A stretch of 37,496 bases of DNA from NCBI GenBank assembly GCA_964466185.1, contig CAYXMS010000011.1, forward strand, positions 1-37,496, written 5' to 3'. The notes beneath the pieces are model-generated. The model searched no databases, was not told the DNA's origin, and worked only from the letters and a program-made list of their open reading frames with translations. Origin of the DNA: CAZTYI01 sp964466185. Its GTDB lineage: Bacteria; Chlamydiota; Chlamydiia; Chlamydiales; SM23-39. Each line of letters opens with the position of its first letter. The stretch's first letter is position 1. This document shows positions 23,194-30,126 of the stretch, piece after piece. The position numbers and the translations under genes are program-made.

Positions 23194-24423
23194 GTGAAAC
23201 CTAAAATATATTCATTTAAAGAACATAAAATAGAACCTCACCATATTGATAAAGATGCTGTTTTTGTGATTCAAAAGCTGACTGATCATGGATTTACAGC
23301 CTATCTTGTCGGAGGCGGTGTGAGGGATTTACTTTTAAAGCAAGTACCCAAAGACTTTGACATATCTACCTCGGCCAGGCCTGAAGAGATCAAAAAACTT
23401 TTTAGAAACTGTTTTTTAATAGGCAAAAGATTTCGTCTGGCCCATATCCGTTTTGGCCCCAAAATTTTAGAAGTGGCCACTTTCCGTTCGGGAGATGCAG
23501 CTTCGGAAGAGCTGATCACCTCGGACAATAGATGGGGCACAGCGGAAGAAGATGCTGTTAGAAGGGATTTTACCATTAATGGGTTATTCTATGATCCGAA
23601 AAAAAAAGAAATCCTGGATTATATCGGAGGAGTCAAAGACGCCAGGAAAAAGCTTTTGAAAACTATTGGAGATCCGGTAAAACGTTTTAGACAGGATCCG
23701 GTGAGGATGATCCGTCTTTTAAAATTCAAAGCCCGTTTTAATTTTAAAATAGAACCAAATACCTTGGCGGCTTTAAGAAAATGCAAAAAAGAAATTGTCA
23801 AAAGCTCACAAGCGCGTATTTTAGAAGAGCTTTTCCGCATGTTAAAAAGCGGAGCGGGAGCTAAATTTTTTAAATTGTTATATGAATCCGGTCTTTTAGA
23901 TCTTTTATTGCTTAAGATCTCTAAATTTTTAAAAACCGATCTTTCCGTATTAAAATTAATCCATGAGGCGGACAAATTTATTTTAAAGCATGGGAAAGAC
24001 AGTTTGGAAAGAGCGACATTAGTAACTTTGTTGGTATTTCCAATAATAGAAAAAAAAGTCAAAGAAGCTGCCAAAAAAGATAAAATGCATTTAGGTTTGA
24101 TTTATAATCACGCCAAAAAAATCATAACCCAGATTTTTTCGCCTTTCTTTTTAATATCGCGTAATTTAAAAGCTAAAATGCTCAGTATTATTGTAAACCA
24201 ATTCCGTTTTACCCCTTTGCAAGCAAAGCCATATAAAAAAGCGCATCCTCCTCGCGATCCCTTATTCCCTTTAGCTTTTCAATTATTTCATTTAAGATCT
24301 TCTTTAGATAAAGAATTAATTGCTATTTATGCTAAATGGCATGAGGCCTATATTGAATATCAGCAAAAGCATCCATTACAAAAAGGTAAAAAAAGAAGCA
24401 CACACAAACGCAGAAAGAAATAG
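23194..24423 (+). CDS. pcnB: Poly(A) polymerase / CCA-adding-like nucleotidyltransferase
   Basis: A class II nucleotidyltransferase of the PcnB family, which adds 3' poly(A) tails that mark RNA for decay. The head domain has YLVGGGVRDLLL, the catalytic pair in KDFDIST, and AVRRDFTINGLFYDP. The template-recognition segment contains RFRQDPVRMIRLLKF. The 409 residues and the long basic C-terminus (KKGKKRSTHKRRKK after a helical domain) fit PcnB better than a CCA-adding enzyme. The start is GTG at 23194. lpxB begins 2 bp after the stop, as in the pcnB-lpxB pair I recall for Chlamydia. Confidence is high for the family, moderate for polyadenylation versus CCA addition. Confidence 0.88.
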   Translation: MKPKIYSFKEHKIEPHHIDKDAVFVIQKLTDHGFTAYLVGGGVRDLLLKQVPKDFDISTSARPEEIKKLFRNCFLIGKRFRLAHIRFGPKILEVATFRSGDAASEELITSDNRWGTAEEDAVRRDFTINGLFYDPKKKEILDYIGGVKDARKKLLKTIGDPVKRFRQDPVRMIRLLKFKARFNFKIEPNTLAALRKCKKEIVKSSQARILEELFRMLKSGAGAKFFKLLYESGLLDLLLLKISKFLKTDLSVLKLIHEADKFILKHGKDSLERATLVTLLVFPIIEKKVKEAAKKDKMHLGLIYNHAKKIITQIFSPFFLISRNLKAKMLSIIVNQFRFTPLQAKPYKKAHPPRDPLFPLAFQLFHLRSSLDKELIAIYAKWHEAYIEYQQKHPLQKGKKRSTHKRRKK

Positions 24424-24425
24424 AC

Positions 24426-25667
24426 ATGGAAACAAAAATTGATTTTTTTATTTTAGCAGGCGAAGACAGCGGGGATTTTCTAGGGGAAAAGCTAATTCAA
24501 GATTTAAAAGCCAAAAACCCGTCTCTTACTATTAAAGCGGTTGCCGGTCCCCGCATGAGAAAAGAACAGCCAGAACTATTTTTCCCGATGGAAAAACTAC
24601 AGACTATGGGTTTTTTGGATGTTTTGCTAGCTATTCCCCGCCTATTTTTCCATTTTTTTAAAACCAAGCGCTGGCTTTTAAAGCATCAGCCCAAAACAGT
24701 AGTTTTAATTGATTATCCAGGTTTTAATTTAAGATTGGAAAAAGCCCTTAAAAAACAGGGCTTTTCAGGGAAATTGATCCATTATGTCAGTCCTACAGTC
24801 TGGGCCCATGGAGAAGGGCGGATTAAATGGATGCAAAAAAATTTAGATCTACTTTTAACGCTTTTTCCTTTTGAGAAAAGGTTTTTAAAGAATTATTTTG
24901 GCAATAAAAAAAACGGCCTGTCTCAAAAAGAGCTCAAAGTGCAATATGTAGGCCATCCTCTTCTAGAACATATCGAAAAGCATTTAATTTTATCCCAAGC
25001 GGAAGGACCCAAATTACAAAATCTAAACAGCACTGGTTATAAAAAAGAAAAAGATCAATTTTGGATTGGACTTTTTCCCGGCAGTCGGGAAAAAGAAATT
25101 TTATTAAATTTACCTTTGCAGTTAAAAGCTTTAAAAAAGGCTTTTGTAAAAAAGCCTTTTCATTTATTTGTTTCCCTGGCTCACATAAAGTTTGAAAAGA
25201 CCGTCAAAGAGCTAGTTAGAAAATATTATCTTAGGCATGATAAAAACAAACATCCTGTTTCTTATATTTTCTTTTCTGATCATTATCAGATTATGTCTAA
25301 ACTAGACATGGCCATTGCCAAATCAGGCACAATTAATTTAGAGCTGGCTTTTTTTGAAATTCCGACGATAGTCACTTACCGCATTCGCAAACTAGAGCTT
25401 TTCATGGCTAGGAAAATGCTGAAAATAGATCTGCCTTTTTATTGTTTGGTCAATATTTTGCAAAACAAACTCATTTTTCCGGAGCTTTACGGCCCTAACT
25501 TCACAGAGGAAAAATTAACTGTGCAATTAAACGGACTCTTAACCGATCCTATTTATCAGGCAAAAATCAAAAAAGCCTGTCAAGGGCTTAAAAAAAGCTT
25601 AAAAAAAGAACAGACGCTAAATGCAGCAGAAACTATTTTAGCATTAAATCAAAAAAATTCTTTTTAA
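24426..25667 (+). CDS. lpxB: Lipid-A-disaccharide synthase
   Basis: A peripheral membrane glycosyltransferase (GT19) that joins UDP-diacylglucosamine and lipid X to make the lipid A disaccharide. FILAGEDSGDFLGEKLI opens the first Rossmann domain. IDYPGFNLRLEKAL and YVSPTVWAHGEGRIKWMQK are family motifs, and LFPGSREKEI and AKSGTINLELAF are in the UDP-binding second domain. The 413 residues are slightly more than E. coli LpxB (382). It is 2 bp from pcnB, so the pair is one transcript. It shows that the organism makes a lipid A-based outer membrane. Confidence 0.95.
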   Translation: METKIDFFILAGEDSGDFLGEKLIQDLKAKNPSLTIKAVAGPRMRKEQPELFFPMEKLQTMGFLDVLLAIPRLFFHFFKTKRWLLKHQPKTVVLIDYPGFNLRLEKALKKQGFSGKLIHYVSPTVWAHGEGRIKWMQKNLDLLLTLFPFEKRFLKNYFGNKKNGLSQKELKVQYVGHPLLEHIEKHLILSQAEGPKLQNLNSTGYKKEKDQFWIGLFPGSREKEILLNLPLQLKALKKAFVKKPFHLFVSLAHIKFEKTVKELVRKYYLRHDKNKHPVSYIFFSDHYQIMSKLDMAIAKSGTINLELAFFEIPTIVTYRIRKLELFMARKMLKIDLPFYCLVNILQNKLIFPELYGPNFTEEKLTVQLNGLLTDPIYQAKIKKACQGLKKSLKKEQTLNAAETILALNQKNSF

Positions 25668-25699
25668 ACAGAAAACTCTACAAGCAACTGTTTTCTGTT
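25667..25699. repeat. 10-bp inverted repeat just after lpxB
   Basis: AACAGAAAAC (25667-25676) and GTTTTCTGTT (25690-25699) form a perfect stem with a 13-base loop right at the lpxB stop codon. It is not followed by a T tract, so it is at best a weak terminator or an RNA-stabilising 3' end. Confidence 0.55.
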
Positions 25700-25829
25700 C
25701 TAAGTCAAATTAAAATATTTTTAGACAAAAAATCCCTGTTTTACATATTAAATATTTATTTAAAACCACGATCTTTATTGCCCAGAAAGTAAGAATATGG
25801 AAAAATGTAGGCTAAAAAAAGACTAGAAA

Positions 25830-25859
25830 TTGTATACTTTTCTTTTAGTAAATTGTAAT
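25830..25859 (+). promoter_or_regulatory. Putative promoter of rpmF-plsX
   Basis: TTGTAT (25830-25835) and TGTAAT (25854-25859) are 18 bp apart, 62 bases before rpmF. The remainder of the 254-bp gap after lpxB is AT-rich and holds no gene. Confidence 0.35.
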
Positions 25860-25921
25860 TAAATTTATATTAAAAAAATATCTATAAAAATATAAAAATT
25901 TCTTTTAAGGAGAAATAGAAA

Positions 25922-26101
25922 ATGGCAGTACCACGCAATCGTCATTCTAAAGCCAGAACTGGTAAAAAACGCGCTCACATGGCAAAAAAACCCAAACATT
26001 TAGCTAACTGTTCAAATTGCAAAGAGCCAGTGCTGCCACATCATATTTGCAAATCTTGCGGTTTTTACAACAAACGAAGCGTGATTAAAAACTCAGAATG
26101 A
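25922..26101 (+). CDS. rpmF: 50S ribosomal protein L32
   Basis: A 59-residue protein starting MAVPRNRHSKARTGKKRAH. The zinc ribbon is complete with Cys30, Cys33, Cys43 and Cys46 (CSNC and CKSC). The ribosome-binding site AAGGAGA lies 8 bases upstream. The TGA overlaps the ATG of plsX in ATGA. The rpmF-plsX pairing is very widespread in bacteria and ties ribosome and lipid synthesis. Confidence 0.97.
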   Translation: MAVPRNRHSKARTGKKRAHMAKKPKHLANCSNCKEPVLPHHICKSCGFYNKRSVIKNSE

Positions 26102-27084
26102 TTAAAATTGGCATAGATCTTCTCGGCAGCGATACTCCGCCGGAGGTGCTTTTAAAAGCGATTTGTCAAAGTTCTTTTCTTTTTCAAAGAAAAGAGCCTG
26201 TGCATTTAGTATTCATAGCCACCTCTGATTTTAAAAAAAAAGTATTTGCTTCTGCTAAAAAACTGAATAAAAGGTTTTTTTCTTTTTGCGTAGCTGTTGA
26301 TTCGATTACTATGGAGGACAATCCCCTATTTGCAATCCGGCGCAAAAAAAAGTCTTCCATGGCCATTGGCATGCGTCTTTTAAAAGAGGGGCGGATTGAT
26401 GCTTTGGTATCTGCTGGCAATACAGGAGCGCTAGTTTCTTTAGCCAAAGTGTATCTTCCTATGTTCAAAAGCCTGTCAAGGCCGGCTCTTTTGGCTTTAA
26501 TGCCAACAGAGACCAAAAAGATGGCTGTTTTGGATGTTGGTGCCAACGTTAATATTAGAGCCAAACATCTGATTCAATTTGCTCTTTTAGGGATAGCCTA
26601 TCAAAAAGCCTGTGGGATTAAAAAGCCGATTGTAGGTCTTTTAAACATCGGTTCCGAGGCTAAAAAAGGCACTGCGGAAATAAAAAAAGCCTATTTAGAC
26701 CTAAGAAAAACAGCGGATTTAAAGCATTTTAAATTTATTGGCAACATTGAAGGCAAAGAAGTTTTCCAAAGTCCGCTTGATGTGCTGGTAACAGGGGGTT
26801 TTACTGGAAACGTTTTCTTAAAAACAGCAGAAGGCATTACAAACTTTATTTTAAGTCGTTTGCAAAATCTCAATGATGAATTTTTGCAGGAACTGAACAA
26901 AAGCCTGCATTATGCAGAATATCCAGGAGCGCTTTTATGTGGGCTGGATAAAGTAATTGTCAAATGCCATGGCTATTCTACTCCGGAATCATTTGTAGCC
27001 GGAGCAAAAGAAGCTATGCATTTAATAGCAACCAACAAACTCGAAAAAATGAAAAACTTTTTTAAGTACGGTGAAAAAAAATGA
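26098..27084 (+). CDS. plsX: Phosphate acyltransferase PlsX
   Basis: It converts acyl-ACP to acyl phosphate for the start of phospholipid synthesis. The opening IGIDLLGSDTPPEVLL is the family's IAVDAMGGD-like start. AGNTGALVSLA, VLDVGANVN, LLNIGSEAKKG, FIGNIEGKEV and VTGGFTGNVFLKTAEG follow in the usual order. The 328 residues are normal. It overlaps rpmF by 4 bp and the speD-like gene by 4 bp. The first phosphate-binding motif has Ser-Asp-Thr in place of the common Gly-Gly-Asp. Confidence 0.94.
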   Translation: MIKIGIDLLGSDTPPEVLLKAICQSSFLFQRKEPVHLVFIATSDFKKKVFASAKKLNKRFFSFCVAVDSITMEDNPLFAIRRKKKSSMAIGMRLLKEGRIDALVSAGNTGALVSLAKVYLPMFKSLSRPALLALMPTETKKMAVLDVGANVNIRAKHLIQFALLGIAYQKACGIKKPIVGLLNIGSEAKKGTAEIKKAYLDLRKTADLKHFKFIGNIEGKEVFQSPLDVLVTGGFTGNVFLKTAEGITNFILSRLQNLNDEFLQELNKSLHYAEYPGALLCGLDKVIVKCHGYSTPESFVAGAKEAMHLIATNKLEKMKNFFKYGEKK

Positions 27085-27524
27085 GAAAATTTCTTTTATC
27101 TATTTTTTTTATTTTGGCATCTTTATTTACAAGCAGTGCGTTTACTGCTTCTAAGGCAGTTCCCCAGGATAATGAATATTGGGGCTATCATTTAATATTA
27201 GATTGTACAGGCTGTGATAAAGCAGCGGTCACTTCTGAAAAAACTTTAAAAAATTTTATTAAAAATTTAGTTGATAGAATAGATATGAAGGCTTATGGAG
27301 AACCGACTGTTGTTTGGTTTGGCTCCGGCAAAACCACCGGCTATTCATTGATCCAGCTAATTGAAACTTCTTCCATTACCGGCCATTTTGTGGATGCTAC
27401 AGGAGAAGCTTATATAGATATTTTTTCCTGTAAATGTTTTGATGTAGAAACGGCCAAAAAGGTGATTAGGAAATATTTTAAGCCGATTAAAATAAAAACT
27501 GTCTATTTAACCCGACAAGCTTAA
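27081..27524 (+). CDS. Exported S-adenosylmethionine decarboxylase (SpeD)-like protein
   Basis: A 147-residue protein with an N-terminal signal peptide (MRKFLLSIFFILASLF, cleavage probably after about residue 20-26). The rest resembles the prokaryotic SpeD family of pyruvoyl enzymes. By spacing, Ser97, His102 and Cys117 fall exactly on the Ser63, His68 and Cys83 of the Thermotoga enzyme (offsets of 5 and 15), and Gly108, Asp113 and Phe115 also match. The usual E-S self-cleavage junction is T96-S97 here, and the substrate-side HTWPE is HFVDA. The substrate is therefore probably not AdoMet, or activity is lost. ATG overlaps the end of plsX by 4 bp. The family call is by motif and spacing only. 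Confidence 0.7.
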   Translation: MRKFLLSIFFILASLFTSSAFTASKAVPQDNEYWGYHLILDCTGCDKAAVTSEKTLKNFIKNLVDRIDMKAYGEPTVVWFGSGKTTGYSLIQLIETSSITGHFVDATGEAYIDIFSCKCFDVETAKKVIRKYFKPIKIKTVYLTRQA

Positions 27525-27542
27525 AATCTGTTTAAAAAAGAT

Positions 27543-27580
27543 CTCTTTTAGCCTATTATAAGGAAAAATAAAAGAGGCTA
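27543..27580 (+). promoter_or_regulatory. Alternative hairpins in the rng leader
   Basis: CTCTTTTA (27543-27550) can pair with TAAAAGAG (27569-27576), or TAGCCT (27549-27554) with AGGCTA (27575-27580); the two overlap and exclude each other. They lie 10 bases before the rng ATG, which has no good ribosome-binding site of its own nearby. TATTAT at 27555-27560 inside the loop could instead be a -10. Confidence 0.35.
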
Positions 27581-27589
27581 ATTTTTATC

Positions 27590-29134
27590 ATGAAAGAGAT
27601 TCTTTTAAACATAGAATCAAAGGAGCGGCGTTATGCACTGCTCCTTTTCGGTCAATTACAAGACTTAATTATCGAAAGGAAAAAATCCCGTCAGATTACT
27701 GGCAATATTTACCGTGGCAAAGTCACCAATATTCTACACAACATCCAGTCTGCTTTTATTAATATTGCAGAAAATGAAAATGGTTTTATCCATATTAGCG
27801 ACATTTTAGAAAACTCTAAAAAATTTGAAGAGCTTTTCGATATGGATTTTGATTTTGAAAACAAACCGCCGTCGATAGGCGGGAATAAAAATGCCAAAGA
27901 AGACATTACCCGCATCTTAAAAATAAACCAGCCGGTTCTAGTACAGGTGGTCAAGGAAGCAATTGGCAGCAAAGGCGCCCGGCTGACCTCGAACATTTCC
28001 TTAGCTGGCAGATATTTAGTCCTGCTGCCCAACACGCCGCATCGGGGGGTATCCCGCAGAATAGAAGGTTCCTCAGCCAGAGAGCGTCTAAAAAAAATGA
28101 TCCGCGCTTTTGAACTTCCTGGGGACATGGGGCTGATCTGCCGTACGGCATCAAGCCAGGCAACCCAGGAGATGTTAATTCAGGAAGCTACTCATCTTTT
28201 AGAGCAATGGCATGAAATTGTAGAAAAATTTCATAAGGCCAAAGAGCCTATTTTACTTTTTGAAGAATCTGATTTAATCAAACGTGCCGTTATGACAGCG
28301 GTTAACAAAAAACTTGATAGAATCTTAATCGACGACTATGCGACTTACCAATATGCCCAAAAAATTTATCGCCCTTTTGCCGAAGAGCACGCTTTAAAAA
28401 TTGAATTTTATCGTGATGCAATTCCTATTTTTGAAAGGTTCGATGTAGAAAAAGAAATTGACAAAGCGCTTAAACACAAAGTTTTTCTCAATTCAGGAGG
28501 CTATCTTTATTTTGACAGAACCGAGGCTTTATTTACTATAGATGTCAACTCTGGCCGCAGTCTACAAAATAAAGTCAACCGCAATTTAGAAGAAACGCTG
28601 GTACGCATTAATTTAGAAGCAGCCGAAGAGATTGCCCGTCAGATGCGTTTGCGCAATATCGGCGGACTGGTTGTTTGCGACTTTATTGACATGCGCCAAA
28701 GAAAAAACAAAAGGCGGGTTTTAGAAAAGCTCAAAGAGTGTATGAAAGAAGACTCTGCCAAATGCACAATTCTAGGCATGAGCGAATTTGGGCTGGTGGA
28801 AATGACGCGCCAAAGAAACCGTGAATCACTGCATCAAACTATCCATACTAATTGTTCTTATTGTTCGGGGCTGGGATCTATTAAATCTTTAGAAAGCACT
28901 TCTATTGAAATTGAAAGGGCTTTAAAAAAGGCTCTTTTAGCCAAGAATTTAAAACATTTAAAAATCGTGGTACATAAGAGTCTTTTAGACTATTTAAAAA
29001 TTGAAGATCGCAATTATTTAGAAAAGATATTCAAAAAAAGAAGGGGGGATTTGGAGTTTGAAGCCTCTGAAAACATTCACTTAAATGATTTCAACATTAT
29101 CAATGTCAAAAATCACAAAAAAGTGGAAGTTTGA
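27590..29134 (+). CDS. rng: Ribonuclease G (RNase E/G family)
   Basis: An endoribonuclease for mRNA decay and rRNA maturation. The S1 RNA-binding domain near residues 35-100 has YRGKVTNILHNIQSAFI and ENGFIHISDI. The RNase H-like and DNase I-like catalytic region has LFTIDVNSGR and VCDFIDM, whose aspartates bind magnesium. The zinc-link cysteines are CSYC near 422-425. The 514 residues and lack of a long C-terminal scaffold say RNase G rather than E, although chlamydiae have only one enzyme of this family as far as I recall. plsB starts within its stop codon. Confidence 0.95.
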   Translation: MKEILLNIESKERRYALLLFGQLQDLIIERKKSRQITGNIYRGKVTNILHNIQSAFINIAENENGFIHISDILENSKKFEELFDMDFDFENKPPSIGGNKNAKEDITRILKINQPVLVQVVKEAIGSKGARLTSNISLAGRYLVLLPNTPHRGVSRRIEGSSARERLKKMIRAFELPGDMGLICRTASSQATQEMLIQEATHLLEQWHEIVEKFHKAKEPILLFEESDLIKRAVMTAVNKKLDRILIDDYATYQYAQKIYRPFAEEHALKIEFYRDAIPIFERFDVEKEIDKALKHKVFLNSGGYLYFDRTEALFTIDVNSGRSLQNKVNRNLEETLVRINLEAAEEIARQMRLRNIGGLVVCDFIDMRQRKNKRRVLEKLKECMKEDSAKCTILGMSEFGLVEMTRQRNRESLHQTIHTNCSYCSGLGSIKSLESTSIEIERALKKALLAKNLKHLKIVVHKSLLDYLKIEDRNYLEKIFKKRRGDLEFEASENIHLNDFNIINVKNHKKVEV

Positions 29135-30126
29135 TGGAAAACTTATTTTTAAAAAAGCTTCTGGCTTTAGAAAAAAAAAACAAGCTACCCCAAAAATACA
29201 GCCGGTATTTAAAAGATTTTTACGACTCTTATTTAAAAGCTTTAAAGCTAAAAAAGCCAACGGCAGAAATTTTGGAGCTTTTTTTAATCTTTTTAAAGGA
29301 AGCTGAAAAACAGGCTCAAAGTCCTTATCGATTTGAGCTTTATCATAAAAAGATCCAAAAACCTTTCAACTACTACCAATTCGGTTTGAATTTTATCCGG
29401 CCGTTAATTGACCGGAAAAACTCTTACATTCTGGGAAAGGAAAATTTAGCATCCATTAAAAACCGGCTTATTAAGAATGAGAATGTGATTTTATTAGCAA
29501 ACCATCAAACTGAAAGCGATCCGCATGCTTTATCCATTCTTTTAGAAAAATCTTTTCCGGAAATTGGAGAAAAAATCATCTATATTGCCGGAGAAAGAGT
29601 CATTACAGATCCTTTAGCTATTCCTTTTTCCATGGGATGCGATCTTTTATGCATCTATTCCAAAAAATATATAAATTATCCTCCTGAGAAAAAGCATTTG
29701 AAACAGCTACACAATCAAAAGACCATGCAAAAAATGCTCTCTTTGTTATCAGAAGGCGGGCATATCATTTATGTAGCGCCCAGCGGGGGCAGAGACCGCA
29801 AAAACCGGAGAGGAGAAATTGAGCTGGCGTCTTTTGATCCGCAAAGCATAGAGATTTTTTATTTAATGGCCAAAAAATCTTTAAAGAAGGCCCATTTTTA
29901 CCCGCTGGCCTTATATACTTATGATCTTCTGCCGCCTCCTGAAACGACCCAAAAAGAGCTGGGAGAGCAACGAAAAATTGCCTTTGCGCCTATTAGAGCT
30001 TTTTTTGAAAAAGAATTTGACATGAGCCTATTTGATAAAATCCCAAATAAAAAAGAAAAAAGGAAAAAAAGGGCAGATAAAATTTTCAATCTTGTCAAGC
30101 AAGCATATCAAAGGATTAAACCGTGA
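29134..30126 (+). CDS. plsB: Glycerol-3-phosphate acyltransferase (plant-type soluble)
   Basis: It acylates glycerol-3-phosphate at position 1, the entry to phospholipids. The H-x4-D catalytic motif is ANHQTESDPHA (His124 and Asp129), then GERVITDPLAIPFSMG, and EGGHIIYVAPSGGRDRKN as the glycerol-phosphate site. The layout resembles the chloroplast soluble enzyme, as is known for chlamydial PlsB. The ATG at 29134 overlaps the rng stop (TGATG); an upstream TTG is less likely. The GTG of the protease gene overlaps its own TGA, so translation is coupled on both sides. The product acts with PlsX in lipid synthesis. Confidence 0.94.
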   Translation: MENLFLKKLLALEKKNKLPQKYSRYLKDFYDSYLKALKLKKPTAEILELFLIFLKEAEKQAQSPYRFELYHKKIQKPFNYYQFGLNFIRPLIDRKNSYILGKENLASIKNRLIKNENVILLANHQTESDPHALSILLEKSFPEIGEKIIYIAGERVITDPLAIPFSMGCDLLCIYSKKYINYPPEKKHLKQLHNQKTMQKMLSLLSEGGHIIYVAPSGGRDRKNRRGEIELASFDPQSIEIFYLMAKKSLKKAHFYPLALYTYDLLPPPETTQKELGEQRKIAFAPIRAFFEKEFDMSLFDKIPNKKEKRKKRADKIFNLVKQAYQRIKP

